DNA from: Saprospiraceae bacterium
GTDB lineage: Bacteria > Bacteroidota > Bacteroidia > Chitinophagales > Saprospiraceae
Assembly (NCBI GenBank): GCA_016711125.1
Contig: JADJTQ010000008.1
Span: 186,001-250,000 of the forward strand
Reading direction: 5' to 3'
Length of the DNA stretch: 64,000 bases
Below, in pieces: positions 38,716 to 49,257 of this stretch. Position numbers and translations under genes: made by a program. The notes under the pieces were generated by a model that saw only the letters and a program-made list of their open reading frames with translations, searched no databases and had not been told where the DNA came from. Numbering within the stretch: position 1 is the first letter of the stretch; every line of letters starts with the position of its first letter.

Positions 38716-39926
38716 ATGGACATACACACCAAGGCCGATCTAACTCAAGGAAACAAGCAACCAACTGAGGAACCACGTAGGCAACCAGCGATTCAATTGA
38801 CCAAGTTACATCATCAGGGCATTGATCACATTGCTCTCAGATTTAATCATAACATTTCGATCAAGGAGCACATCCAACAGCTTGAATTTCTGCGGTGGAC
38901 AAAGACGCATCGTTGTTTTTATATGGCCAACGACTGGAAAGAAGTAAGAATATTGGTCAATCATTGCCGTGGTAAAATCTGGGTGGATCTGACCCAATTA
39001 GGAAAGAAAACCGGGAAAGAAATTTCAAGTAAGCATGAAGAGCACTTGGGTCCCGGCAGTTTGAATGCTGTTAAGCCGATAAAGGCGGACATCCAGGCCA
39101 AGATTGAGGATGTGCGACGTTGGATGGAGCAAAAAAGATACGGAGCATCTACTGTAAAAACCTATCTAAGCTTCATCAAGCATTTTTTTGGCCGGCATCC
39201 GGCCTTACACTGGGATGGGATCACGAAGGAGATCATTACTTCATACAATCACCAATACTTCATCAGGGATAAGAGATCTACAGCTCGCAGAATCAATGGA
39301 TTAATGCGATCAAAGTTTATTTGCATGTACATAGTCTCGATCTGGGTGAATTGATAGATGTCGAAAGACCGAAAAAGGCACAATCCCTTCCCAATGTCTT
39401 AACCAAAGAAGAAGTCACCCGGATTATACTTTCTACGGGCAATGTCAAGCACAAATTTCTTTTGGCGATGACCTACGGTGGTGGTCTCCGCATTGGCGAG
39501 GTATTAAGATTGCAACTTCCAGATTTCAGAGTTGGTGAGAAGCTATTATACATTCGAAAAAGCAAAGGGCAGAAAGACCGTCGGGTACCTCTTTCCGATA
39601 AAATGATATCGATGTACCGAGAATACCAAGCGGCCTACGGGCCTAAAAGATATGTTTTTGAAGGCCAGACCGGAGATATATATTCTACGAGTAGTGCACA
39701 ACAAGTATTAAGACGAGCATGTGACAAGGCCGGTATTACTATACACGTCACATTACATACATTGAGACACTCCTATGCCACTCATTTAATGGAATCTGGC
39801 GTGGGTCTAAGGTATATTCAAGAGATTCTTGGGCATAACAGTCCAAAGACAACGATGATTTATACCCATGTGAGTGGCAGAAGGTTAAGTGAGGTAAAAA
39901 GTCCACTGGATGATTTAGAAATATAA
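38716..39926 (+). CDS. Tyrosine recombinase, Bacteroidota cassette-associated type (frameshifted)
   Basis: About 403 residues. The N-terminus (IALRFNHN ... FLRWTKTHRCFYMAND) is a short domain typical of Bacteroidota recombinases, then a SAM-like core-binding domain (about 110-205). The frame is lost at about 39280-39287; one added base gives SSQNQWINAIKVYLHVHSLDLGE. The catalytic domain has Arg in GGGLRIGEVLRLQ, Lys in IRKSKGQKDRRVPL, HxxR in HTLRHSYATHL, His in LGHNSPKTT and nucleophile Tyr in MIYTHVSGRR. The end, VKSPLDDL, echoes the (V/I)RSPLD end of integron integrases. A hairpin array with unrelated single genes begins 70 bp downstream, so it may be the integrase of that array. Confidence 0.85.
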
Positions 39927-39948
39927 CTCCTGATAAACTTAGGAGTTA
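39924..39948 (+). terminator. Inverted repeat at end of recombinase gene
   Basis: TAACTCCT (39924-39931) pairs exactly with AGGAGTTA (39941-39948) across the stop codon. TAACTCC recurs at 39965. It could be a terminator (no T-run follows) or the attachment site (attI-like) used by the recombinase. Confidence 0.4.
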
Positions 39949-39995
39949 CATGCCAAAAGTCAACTAACTCCCAAGAAATGTCGGGATATAAACAA

Positions 39996-40167
39996 GTTCG
40001 AGTCAATCCTCCCTTCGGTCGGCTTGGCTCAAACGTGTCGGGGACAAGCCCCTTATTCGTGATCGTCACCTTCGGTCAGACAACCACGAACAAGGGATAT
40101 GATGAAATCCGGAAAATCTTCGGCGCTTCGCGCCGGATTTCCGAACTTCACATATCCCCGACACGTT
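39996..40167. repeat. Hairpin repeat, copy 1 (172 bp, full length)
   Basis: First of six copies. It starts GTTCGAGTCAATCC and ends CCCCGACACGTT. Hairpin 1: GAGTCAATCC pairs imperfectly with GGCTTGGCTC. Hairpin 2: AACGTGTCGGGGA (40032-40044) pairs exactly with TCCCCGACACGTT (40155-40167) and encloses two inner stems, CCCTTATTCGTG/CACGAACAAGGG and GAAATCCGG/CCGGATTTC. Copy 2, 8 kb away, is identical over all 172 bp. Confidence 0.85.
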
Positions 40168-40378
40168 ACCGGTCATGCTATGGCGACAGTGCAACCATCA
40201 ACTTGACAGCTATAAATTAAACAGACGAGCAACAAATTTTGATATTTAGACAACGATATACTACTAACTTGACTTCGGGACAGTTCGGACTAATGAGCCG
40301 ACACTCAAGCCAACGTAATAAAAAAATTAAAACACCCCCACCGCACAAAAATAAATTGAATTTCTATTGCCATCACAC

Positions 40379-40445
40379 ATTTGGCACATTTGCTTTTGCC
40401 GCTTACGCTAAAACCAACCTGGAGGCAAAAGCAAAAGAGCCAAAT
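40379..40445. repeat. attC-like imperfect palindrome
   Basis: ATTTGGCACATTTGCTTTTG... pairs with ...CAAAAGCAAAAGAGCCAAAT with two mismatches, with a 23-nt centre. It lies between hairpin repeat 1 and the first cassette gene and has a stem sequence different from the other palindromes. Confidence 0.6.
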
Positions 40446-42469
40446 CTCCACCCCACAACACTTATTATGATTGGACAATGAACTTTCTTGAATGGAATAA
40501 TCATATTGCAAAACATTTTTCAACTCTGACCAAGCAGGGAAGGACATTCATTTGTTCATTACAAAACAAGAAATAATAAACCTTGCTAAAGAAAATTTTG
40601 AAGAAGAAACTGACCAAGAGATTTGGGAAGATTATTTACGCAAGTTGAGAAACGGACTTCCGGGTTCAAGCGGATTCCCTAATATTTTTGACAAAGCAAT
40701 TCATTCTTTTCACCAGTGGAAAAAAGGAATAAGAGCAATAGATGGAGCTGAGCTAAAATACCCGCCATATATTTCTCATTTAGTTTTTGCGGTGTTACCA
40801 CTTATTGAAATTCAAGGTGACTATTACGCAACAAATTATTATGACCGACTAAAAGATTTTTTGGACGAGAATAATATTCAGCAAAATCTTAGAAATAAAC
40901 TTCGTGACATTGACGAGTTATGGGCAGACCTTTCACATTGGTCAATCAATACAAAAAACGGTGAGTTGGGTTGCTTCAAAGAACTGCTGTTCACACATGA
41001 GACGAGGAAGTTTGTTTACAAACCATTTTCTCAATGTGTGCTGACACCAAAGGCAATCAGAAAATTGCCTGACTTTTTTTATGCAACGGGTTTTGTTCCT
41101 AAAACTTTTTATCAAGACGAATTTTTCAGACAGCAATTATCTAGCAGAAACGGAACAGCAATTCTTGAATTGAAGGCAAGTGTTGTTGAAATCATAAAAA
41201 AACCGGCTGACGAAATTGGGCAATCAATTATTGAAACTGTAAAATCTGAATTCAATCAATGGACAGGAGAAGAACACGAAATTGTTTTAAAAGATGGAAT
41301 TGAAAAGAAGATTAGAAAGAACACAGTTGTTCCACTCAAACTACAATTCAAAGTAAATGAAGATGGAGAAATTGTTTTTTCATATCGAGTAAAATATTCT
41401 TCCGAACCGCCACCCGAATTGAAGTTTGAAGAGTTTGAAGATATTTATGAAAATCAGCATTGGTCAAGAACACTCAAGCGAAATTACAAAGATTCGTTTG
41501 AACTCAAAGACACGAACAACAAATGGAAAGCAGTTTTTGATTTCAAAAATATTCGCTTATTAATTCGTGGCGGATACTTTCAACTTGGAAATGATTATTT
41601 TATTGAAACGGAAAAATTATCACGAGTTGAAGAAATGTATTTGCTATGCACAAACAACATCAGCCAATCTATTCAAGAATGGTGTGAGAACTGTTGCAGC
41701 GAATACAGAAATGAAAGCACATTGATAAATGTGCCAAGGGACCATTCGCTATTTTGGTTTAAGAATCCTCATCAAAGCCATGCTGAATTTCCTCAACTAA
41801 AAGTTTATGAAAACAAAACGATTTTGCTGCGAGCTGGAACAGGTTTGAAAATTGGTTATCTGACTTATCTAAATGAAATGTTGCCAGAAGTTGAAATTTC
41901 AAATGCTGATGGAAACGAGAGAGTTTACATTCAATATGAGAATGAAAACGATAAAATCTTTTTAGAAAAGCATTTAAGTATTGGCGGCATTTGGTTGTTG
42001 CCTCAAACTATTTCGCTTAACAAAAGTTTCTACATTCAAATTGAAAACGGTTTCATTGAAGGAGTTAGACGAACATATAAAATTGATGAAGCATCACAGA
42101 ATAATTTGAGCAATGATGATTTGCCAAGGCGAAATAAGTTCAACGCAAAAGTTGAAACTGCAACGGAATTCATTCAAGGAAATAAAATTGAATGTTCAAC
42201 TGCAATCAACAAAGTAGTTGACGGACAATCTTTCAGTTCAAATATCAAAGCAGTAATTCAGCAAGAAGTAAATTTAAATTACAAAGACTGTATATTCCGA
42301 TCAAACTGACCCCCCTATTCCGATTTTGTTTGACCCCACCATTCCGGGGCTTTGACCCCCCTAAAAGGGAACTGAATGTTGGTAACATTCCGGAGGTTTG
42401 ACCCCCCTTAATAGTGGATACATACGAAAAAAATGCCATGTTAAAGGCTCACCAAAAAAGAGCAATAAC

Positions 42470-44027
42470 ATGGCACAAATTAAACGTATGGATCAAATTA
42501 AAGCAATACTAAGAAGTTATCAAAGTACTCAATCTTTGAAGCAGACGGCCAGACAGTTGAAGATTTCAAAGAATACGGTCAGGACCTATGTTAGGCGCGC
42601 TCAGGATTTTTCTACTGATCTGGAGTCGATTGTAGAGATGAGTGATGCTGAGATAAGAGCGATCATATATCCACCTGAGAAGAAGGAAAATCAGAGTCGC
42701 GAACTGATCTTCATGTCACAAGTTGATCATTGGTTGCGGGAGCTGAGGAAACAGGGGGTAACTCGACAACAGCTGTGGGAGGAATACATTGTTGAACATA
42801 AAGATGGCTATCAATACAGTCAATTTTGTGAGCGATTAAAACAAGCAATTGATCGTAAAGATTTGACGATGATGTTGTCTCATAATCCTGGTGAAGTTAT
42901 GCAAGTTGATTTTGCCGGAAAGAAGATGAATTGGGTTGATTATGACACCGGTGAAGTTCATTCATGTGAAATATTAGTTTGCGTATTGCCATTTTCCCAA
43001 ATGGCATTTGCTATAGCGTTATCGAGTCAAAAGATCATCTGATTTTGTAGAGGGTTTAAACCAAGCTCTACTTTACTTTGGAAAGATTCCCTGGATCATT
43101 CTGTCTGACAACCTAAAATCTTATGTCGTTCGATCCGATCGCTATGTTCCAGATTTTACCCAGCTGTGCCAACAATTGGCTGATCACTATCAATTAGAAC
43201 TCAATGCGACTCGAGTAGGCAAGCCGAAAGATAAAGCCAGTGTAGAAAATATGGTCGCCAATATCTATCGAATTGCGCACGGTCCTCTTAGGAATGAAGT
43301 ATTCTCAAGTCTCGCTGAATTAAACGCAGCGATTAGGGAAAAACTGGAAGCATTTAATTCCAAGCCCTATCAAAAGAAAGAAGGTTGTAGAAGAGAAATA
43401 TTTGAAAAATATGAGGCCCCGCACATGCGTGATTTACCCAGTGAGTTCTTCGAAATGAAAAGAATCATTAAGGCTAAAGTGCAACGCAATTATCATATCA
43501 TGTTGGGAGAAGACAAGAACTACTATAGTGTTCCCTATCAATACGTTGGCAACCAGGCCACTGCCATATATACTAGTAGGGTAGTCGAAGTATATATTGA
43601 TAATCAACGCGTTGCGCTACATAAGAGGCTCCGGGATCGCAACGGATACCGGTGTCAAACCGATACTTCGCATATGCCAAAGAATCATCAGGAGTGGCTT
43701 CGGGCCCGGGGCTACAACGCTGCCTATTTTATCCACGAAGGAGAAAAGATAGGTCCTGCCACCGCATGGGTTATGAGACATATGCTGACTTCAAGGATCC
43801 ATGAAGTGCAAGCCTATAATAGTTGTAAAGGTGTCCTTCGGCTAGTAAAAAAATATGCTGCTACACGGCTTGAGAATGCATGCCTGAGATGTCAATCTGC
43901 CGATAAAGCAGGCTAGAATCTCATTAAAAATATACTAGCTAGAAACCTTGATCAAGCTGACGATCAAATCAAATTATTTAATCTTCCAGATCATGAAAAT
44001 ATTCGTGGTCCACAAGCCTATCAATAA
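42470..44027 (+). CDS. istA: IS21 transposase IstA (frameshift and in-frame stop)
   Basis: The ATG at 42470 gives MAQIKRMDQIKAILRSYQST, a helix-turn-helix (LKISKNTVRTYVRRA), then the DDE core: first Asp in VMQVDFAGKKM, second in WIILSDNLKSYV, Glu in KDKASVENMVANIY. The frame shifts by one base near 43030-43040 (...SSQK/SSDFVEG). An in-frame TAG at 43914 interrupts the C-terminus; beyond it the same frame continues NLIKNILARNLDQADDQIKLF to 44027. The normal protein would be about 515 residues. IstA cuts and joins the IS ends; IstB is its AAA+ partner. As read, the gene is non-functional. Confidence 0.85.
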
Positions 44028-44089
44028 TTAATATTGGTGATATCTACAAGGTCATTAAAAATAAATTCACTGTTTAAAATTTTATCATT

Positions 44090-44824
44090 ATGCAAAACAC
44101 ATCTTTGGAAAAAATGAGGCAATTAAAAATGCTGGGCATGGCCAATGCGTACGAGGGCGTTCTCGGTCTTCCGATTAATCAACATCCTGATGCCCACGAA
44201 ATGATTGCTACCCTTATTGATGCTGAGGAACAGAACCGATCTCATAAAAGAATGAAATTGTTTATGCGATTGAGTAAAATCCGTTATCAGGCTACACTCC
44301 ATGATATTGATTGTTCAGAACAAAGAAATCTAAAAAAGGAAAAACTCATGATGTTAGCCGACGGTAGTTATATCCAACGCGGAGAAAACATCTTGATCAG
44401 TGGAGCTACTGGATCGGGTAAATCTTACCTATCCTGTGCGCTTGGACACCAAGCTTGCATGCAAGGCTATCGTACACTCTATTTTAATATGAATCGTTTC
44501 ATTGAACAAATAGCCCTGGCCAAGGTAGATGGATCACTGATAAAATGGATGGATCGAATGAAGAAGGCTCGATTGATTATTCTGGATGATTTTGGGTTGC
44601 AGCCTATTACCCATACTGTCAAACTCATCATTCTTCAAATGTTAGAGGATCGCTATGAGAATGCCTCTACTCTGATTTGCTCTCAATTGCCGATTGCCAA
44701 CTGGTATGATTATTTAGATGAACCCACACTGGCAGACGCTATTCTTGACCGCCTTGTTACTAAAGCACATCGTATTGAATTGAAAGGAAAGAGTCTCCGA
44801 AAAAGATCAAAACACGTATCTTAA
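44090..44824 (+). CDS. istB: IS21 AAA+ ATPase IstB
   Basis: 244 residues, intact. N-terminal IstB domain (MRQLKMLGMANAYEGVL), Walker A in ISGATGSGKSYLSCALG, Walker B in RLIILDDFG, a sensor-type SQLPIANW and the arginine block ILDRLVTKAHRI ELKGKSLRK. It binds target DNA and stimulates the IstA transposase. Lies 62 bp after istA, the usual order, and ends 73 bp before the right end of the element. Confidence 0.95.
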   Translation: MQNTSLEKMRQLKMLGMANAYEGVLGLPINQHPDAHEMIATLIDAEEQNRSHKRMKLFMRLSKIRYQATLHDIDCSEQRNLKKEKLMMLADGSYIQRGENILISGATGSGKSYLSCALGHQACMQGYRTLYFNMNRFIEQIALAKVDGSLIKWMDRMKKARLIILDDFGLQPITHTVKLIILQMLEDRYENASTLICSQLPIANWYDYLDEPTLADAILDRLVTKAHRIELKGKSLRKRSKHVS

Positions 44825-45916
44825 CCTTGAAGTATATCGTAAGTTATCCACAGGGGGGTCAAACCTCCGGAATAGGGGGGTCAAACCGTCCGGAATATGC
44901 AACAAAGACAACACACTTCTTAAATGGTTGGTTGGAATTAAAGAGTGCGATACAAAAAAATATAACGAAGCATTTGAAACCATCTTGCACGAAACATTTG
45001 AAGGAGAACAGTTGAGAGTTCAAGAGAGAAGAAAATCTTCAATAAATATTTTGGATTACTTAGGTTATGTGGACTTCAATTATTCAGACGACAAAATATT
45101 TACACTACCGCCAAAACTAATTTCAATACCATGTGCCAAAGGATTAAAAGCACTTTTGATTGGGGGGAGAGACGAAAAAATGATAAATGAAATGATTGTG
45201 TATTGCTCAAAGAGCAATAACACAATTTCCATTTCTTTTAAAAAGCAGAGTGAGAATAATCTTCGTATGCTCATTCCTGATTCTATTAGTTTTGAAACCA
45301 ACAACAAAAGAGAATTTGAAAACCTTTCAAATCATTTTCAGATTGAGTTTGATGATTGGTATATTTTGAAATTGAAAAACTTTCTTCCGACATTGAGCCA
45401 GTATGAGCAATTCACAATAAGCAAAGGCAATTCAGAATCATGGGAGAAATTTGGCTTAGAAAAAAAAGTATTCAGAAAGGAAAGTTTAAAGTTTGAATTG
45501 GTTAATGGTTATGATAAAGAATATTCGCTTACAGAATGCAGACCGAGTTACATTCCTGAATTTGCGTTGTGGATTAACCAATCGTATTACACGATTGATA
45601 AAAATTGGGGAAAGTATTTGTTCATCAATAATTGTTCAGAGAAAGTGAGAGGTTACGGACAAGGAAATTTCTTTGCAAAACCAGTGGAAATATTTTGCAA
45701 TGCAAACAACCTTGCAATTCCAGCTTCGCTTCCATTGCCAAAATTATTCTCACGAATAATTTTGCAGTTAAGCGGTGAAGCACCGGAGTTTAGGCAGATG
45801 AATTTGAAAGGGAAAAATGTATGGTATAATGTTTACCGGAATATTCCTTCACTCTTTACCGAGAATTTTTTCCGGTTTATTTTAAACATGAATATTGAAA
45901 CAACAACGCAAGCAAT

Positions 45917-46441
45917 ATGAAAGACCCTATCGGTTCATTTGAAACCATCAAAGACAATTTCATTCGATATGTTGAAACCGCTTTCGGAACAAAGTTTCCT
46001 GGACTTGAAAAAGAACGAAATGATTTACTCAACTACGATAAAGTTCTTTACCGAAAACCGTGGATTGAACCATTGCCGGATTACATCACAAGCGGAAAGT
46101 TAATTGACGACTTAAAGCCGGAGGATTTAGGAAATGCTTTGAACGAAAATGAAGCAAAGGTTTTCAGAGAGCTTGTAAAGCAGGGTTTGTTCCCTGCAAA
46201 TGTGCGTCTGCACTTGCGTCAAACGAAGATGTTGAAAGAAGCATTGGAAGGAAATAATTGCATCATCACATCAGGAACAGGTTCAGGAAAAACAGAATCA
46301 TTTTTACTTCCATTGTTTGCACAACTTTCAAAAGAATTTTCTCATTGGAAAAACACAAACCAAAAATCATCAGCAGTTGATACATGGTGGAAAGATGGAA
46401 ATGGTTTGACACCCAAAAAAAGAACAAGGTTGTTAAGATGA
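45917..46441 (+). pseudogene. DEAD/DEAH helicase N-terminus, DruE-like, truncated
   Basis: 174 residues. The start MKDPIGSFETIKDNFIRYVE, the block KPWIEPLPDY and the Walker A SGTGSGKTESFLLPLFAQL (119-137) are the N-terminal 140 residues of a large YprA/DruE-type superfamily 2 helicase, which in full is well over 1000 residues with a C-terminal DUF1998. The reading frame leaves homology after WWKDGNG and stops at 46441, so motifs II-VI are absent. The next frame belongs to a serine protease, meaning the helicase body was lost by deletion or recombination near 46395-46430. It overlaps the DruH-like gene by 4 bp, so the two formed an operon. Non-functional as it stands. Confidence 0.7.
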
Positions 46442-46764
46442 AAGATGGATCTTTTGTTGGTGAATTCCAGCCTAGGTATCAATTTGGAGAGGTAGTTGAA
46501 TACTTTCCAAATGGAAGGGATAAGACCTTCTTACCCGGTCCGTGCTACCAAACCACAATTCTTGTCGAAGGAGGTTCCAGTGGAGGACCCGTTTTTAATA
46601 AGGAAGGGAAAGTAGTAGGTATAAACTCAACAGGATATGAGGGTGTCACTCCTCCTGTGTCTTTTTTTACACCAATTTCTGAAATTTTTGAGTTTAGAAT
46701 CCCCTTTGTTGACAACAAATCAGTTTTAGAAATGGCCGAGATTGGAATACTTGCAATAAAGTAA
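46384..46764 (+). pseudogene. Trypsin-like serine protease fragment
   Basis: About 110 residues of a trypsin-like fold: MKDGSFVGEFQPRYQFGEVVEY, then the nucleophile region TTILVEGGSSGGPVFNKEGKVVGINS, where GSSGGP replaces the usual GNSGGP and holds the catalytic Ser. The His and Asp of the triad would be upstream and are missing, so this is the C-terminal part of a trypsin-like protein fused to the helicase remnant. Such proteases often accompany effector modules in defence genes. The next gene starts 20 bp downstream. Confidence 0.65.
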
Positions 46765-46783
46765 TAATTCTAAGAAATTCATA

Positions 46784-47899
46784 ATGAAATTGTTTGATGA
46801 TATCAAAAGAACGAGGGTAAAACAATCAAATCATACGGAGTCAAAATACAGTTTCCTAAATGAATCTTCATGGAAGTGGGTAGACTACTACAGAAATCAG
46901 GTCGAAGAATGGTACTCAAAGTTTCCAGATGATCTCGATTTCCATACCCAATTTACCTCAAGAATTGACTGGCAGCATTCTAGTGCCTTCTTTGAACTGT
47001 ACACCTTTGCTTTATTTAGTAAACTGGGATTCGATGTTAGCTATCATGAATCAATCGGAGCAAGAAAAATTGATCTTGCCTTGGTAAGTGATTCTAGTAA
47101 GATTCATATTGACTGTGTTCTGAGTGGAGAACCAAATCTAAATCAATCTATTGAAAGAATAGAAAAACAAATCGAGGATATTATTGAGGAAGTAGAAAGT
47201 CCTTTATACTGGATTTCTGCTGATTTCATTAGGGCTAGTGATCGGACACCTAAAGTAAGTAGAATAGAAAGTAAACTTCAATCTGAAATTGCTTCATTAG
47301 ACCTTGAAATCGGTGAAATCAAAACGATGGAGTGGTCTGATAAGAATTGGCTAATTGAATTCACGTTTTTCAAGAAAGATCCACCAGTTGAGAGGTCACT
47401 AGGATCAATTGTATCGAGCCAAAGAGGAGGTCTTGTCGATGGCCCCTCAATGAATATTTTAAGAAGAACTCTAAACAGTAAACGGGGAAGTAGTTATGGT
47501 GTTACTAGTCCATACATTATTGCCGTAAATTCTTATAATTTGACACTATACGATGAATTGATAAAAGGAGTACTATTTGGAGATATGAAAGTTAGAGGGT
47601 TCAATAATAACCTGTATGTTGAAAATCCTTTTTTTTATAAAAATCAACCTCAAAATACATCAGTATCCGGAATTCTAATAGTAAAAGGTCTCCACGCCAG
47701 TAATATGGGTGTCGTAGATATAGCATTATGGGAAAACCCTTGGAGTAAAAATCCAGTATCTCAGGAATTTAAAGATATTGGTAGATTTGTGCCTAGATTG
47801 AATGACTCTAAACAAGTCGACAAGATTGAATTTATGGAAGGGCTGAAAGCATGGGAAATTCTTGATATTGAACGAAGGTACTTTGAATACGACCACTAA
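46784..47899 (+). CDS. Hypothetical protein with PD-(D/E)XK-nuclease-like core
   Basis: 371 residues, soluble. Residues about 65-120 read FFELYTFALFSKLGFDVSYH then ARKIDLAL and KIHIDCVL: helix Glu, strand Asp-Leu, then strand with a central acidic residue, as in restriction-endonuclease-like PD-(D/E)XK folds (E-x-D...D/E). The Lys of the classical motif is not clear. The remainder (about 190-371) has no named domain. It follows the protease fragment by 20 bp and lies in a cassette that also held a Druantia-like pair, so a defence role is plausible. The closest cassette end, a TTGTATC/GATACAA palindrome, follows directly. Confidence 0.55.
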   Translation: MKLFDDIKRTRVKQSNHTESKYSFLNESSWKWVDYYRNQVEEWYSKFPDDLDFHTQFTSRIDWQHSSAFFELYTFALFSKLGFDVSYHESIGARKIDLALVSDSSKIHIDCVLSGEPNLNQSIERIEKQIEDIIEEVESPLYWISADFIRASDRTPKVSRIESKLQSEIASLDLEIGEIKTMEWSDKNWLIEFTFFKKDPPVERSLGSIVSSQRGGLVDGPSMNILRRTLNSKRGSSYGVTSPYIIAVNSYNLTLYDELIKGVLFGDMKVRGFNNNLYVENPFFYKNQPQNTSVSGILIVKGLHASNMGVVDIALWENPWSKNPVSQEFKDIGRFVPRLNDSKQVDKIEFMEGLKAWEILDIERRYFEYDH

Positions 47900-47903
47900 C
47901 ATT

Positions 47904-47948
47904 TTGTATCTGCTCATGCTTGCTATCGCTGCGCACGAAGCGATACAA
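47904..47948. repeat. attC-like palindrome after the nuclease-like cassette
   Basis: TTGTATC (47904-47910) pairs with GATACAA (47942-47948); further inner bases also pair in part. It stands at the cassette end, 7 bp before hairpin repeat copy 2. Confidence 0.5.
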
Positions 47949-47954
47949 TCTACC

Positions 47955-48126
47955 GTTCGAGTCAATCCTCCCTTCGGTCGGCTTGGCTCAAACGTGTCGG
48001 GGACAAGCCCCTTATTCGTGATCGTCACCTTCGGTCAGACAACCACGAACAAGGGATATGATGAAATCCGGAAAATCTTCGGCGCTTCGCGCCGGATTTC
48101 CGAACTTCACATATCCCCGACACGTT
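47955..48126. repeat. Hairpin repeat, copy 2 (172 bp, identical to copy 1)
   Basis: Matches copy 1 base for base over 172 bp. The identity between two non-coding copies separated by a 7.8-kb block that itself holds an IS element indicates recent duplication, gene conversion or strong constraint. Confidence 0.88.
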
Positions 48127-48175
48127 GTGTGCAATCAAAGAAATGACAAACGAACAACTTTAAAATAGATAAACT

Positions 48176-49126
48176 ATGAAAACAGTAATTGCTCTAATGT
48201 GTATTTTTTCTCTTTTGATAAATTCGTCTTGTAAAAATGTCATTGAAAAGGAAGGTTACGTAAATGTGGAAGGTGGTAAAATATGGTACAAAATTGTGGG
48301 GGAAGGCGATGGAATTCCTCTATTAATTCTTCATGGTGGGCCAGGTTCGAGGAGTTGTTCAATGATCCCTGGATTCTCTCTATTGGCCAAAGACCGCCCT
48401 GTAATATTCTATGACCAACTAGGTTCAGGAAATTCGGACAGACCTACTGATACAACCCTCTGGAAAACGGAACGATTTGTGAATGAAATAGACTTATTAA
48501 GAAGTGCATTGGAATTGGATAATCTACACATATTGGGACATTCTTGTGGTAGCACATTTTTAATAGAATACATGATTACAAAGCAACCGAAAGGGGTCAA
48601 ATCTGTAATTTTCTCTAGCCCACATATCAGTAGTCCTGATTGGATGGCAGATGCCAAAATTTTGCTTTCTCAACTGCCTGTTAATGTTCAGGACACGATT
48701 TTTAAATACGAAGCTTTAAAAAATTACAACGCACCTCAGTATCTTGTTGCTACTGATTCGTTTTATGTTAGACACATGTCCAGAAAGAGTTGGCCTATTA
48801 TTCCTAACATAGAATGTGAAAATGTACCCGGTTTCAACGATCAAATTTATGAATATATGTGGGCCCAACGGAGTTTAATATTACTGGCACCCTTAAGGAT
48901 TTTGATAGAACAGCTGACCTATATAAAATCACCGAACCAATACTTTTTATGGCAGGTGAATATGATGAAGCAAGACCAGAAACTATGTACAAATATCAAA
49001 AATTATCTAGGAATGCAAGTGTTGAAATTATTGATGATGCAGCACATAAGACAATGGTCGATCAACCAGAAAAAAGTATATGAAGTAATCAGTAAGTTTC
49101 TTAATGAAGTTGAAAAGATTAAATAA
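48176..49126 (+). CDS. Alpha/beta hydrolase, prolyl aminopeptidase-like lipoprotein (two frameshifts)
   Basis: Lipobox LLINSSC at the N-terminus suggests a lipoprotein. Alpha/beta-hydrolase motifs follow: LLILHGGPGSRSCS with the oxyanion HGGPG typical of prolyl iminopeptidases, VIFYDQLGSGNSDRP, and the nucleophile elbow ILGHSCGSTFLIEY (GHSCGS). The frame shifts at a GGG run (48861-48863), passing to GPTEFNITGTLKDFDRTADLY ... FMAGEYDEARPE with the acid residue and AAHKTMVDQP with the catalytic His, then returns to the first frame at an A6 run near 49071 for the end YEVISKFLNEVEKIK. The indels compensate. About 317 residues. It removes N-terminal residues or hydrolyses esters; substrate unknown. 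Confidence 0.82.
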   Translation: MKTVIALMCIFSLLINSSCKNVIEKEGYVNVEGGKIWYKIVGEGDGIPLLILHGGPGSRSCSMIPGFSLLAKDRPVIFYDQLGSGNSDRPTDTTLWKTERFVNEIDLLRSALELDNLHILGHSCGSTFLIEYMITKQPKGVKSVIFSSPHISSPDWMADAKILLSQLPVNVQDTIFKYEALKNYNAPQYLVATDSFYVRHMSRKSWPIIPNIECENVPGFNDQIYEYMWAQRSLILLAPLRILIEQLTYIKSPNQYFLWQVNMMKQDQKLCTNIKNYLGMQVLKLLMMQHIRQWSINQKKVYEVISKFLNEVEKIK

Positions 49127-49143
49127 AGACTTCACACAACAAT

Positions 49144-49252
49144 GTATATAAAAAATAGGCGAAATAGTGCTAAATTCAAAGTTATTGGCTCGTATCAAAT
49201 TTTGTGCTTAAACGAAAGTATTGTGCTACGAAATCGCCTACTTTTCATATAC
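49144..49252. repeat. attC-like palindrome after the hydrolase cassette
   Basis: GTATATAAAAAATAGGCGA pairs with TCGCCTACTTTTCATATAC (two or three mismatches), with a central stretch of about 70 nt containing GTGCT and TTGTGCTACG motifs. It ends 5 bp before hairpin repeat copy 3. Confidence 0.65.
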
Positions 49253-49257
49253 TAAAC

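Larger units (their letters stand above)
42293..44897 (+). mobile_element. IS21-family insertion sequence
   Basis: About 2.6 kb. Both ends carry repeated terminal motifs: left TATTCCG ... GACCCCCCTATTCCG, right (reverse complement) TATTCCGGACGGTTTGACCC then CCCTATTCCGG. Multiple terminal repeats and an istA-istB gene pair define the IS21 family. It interrupts the DruH-like gene. No clean target duplication can be read at the junctions (left flank ...AAAGACTG, right flank TGCAACAAAG). Confidence 0.88.
40478..45920 (+). pseudogene. Large Druantia-type (DruH-like) protein, split by an IS21 insertion
   Basis: The ATG at 40478 gives MNFLEWNNHIAKHF, then a T5 run at about 40525 loses one base; the frame resumes as FNSDQAGKDIHLFITKQE and runs to 42292, where the IS21 element enters. 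After the element the frame resumes at 44898 (CNKDNTLLKWLVGIKECD) and ends at 45920, overlapping the next gene by 4 bp. Joined length is about 950 residues. The protein has no catalytic motif I can name. Its position directly before a DEAD/DEAH helicase with the N-terminus typical of DruE, and its size, suggest the DruH/DruE pair of Druantia type III anti-phage systems. The assignment is from memory of gene order and N-terminal style and needs an HMM check. Confidence 0.55.

Noticed and set aside
42293..44897. Clean target-site duplication of the IS21 element
   Set aside because: Flanking bases at the two ends do not give a convincing 4-8-bp direct repeat, perhaps because of sequence error or ambiguous element ends.
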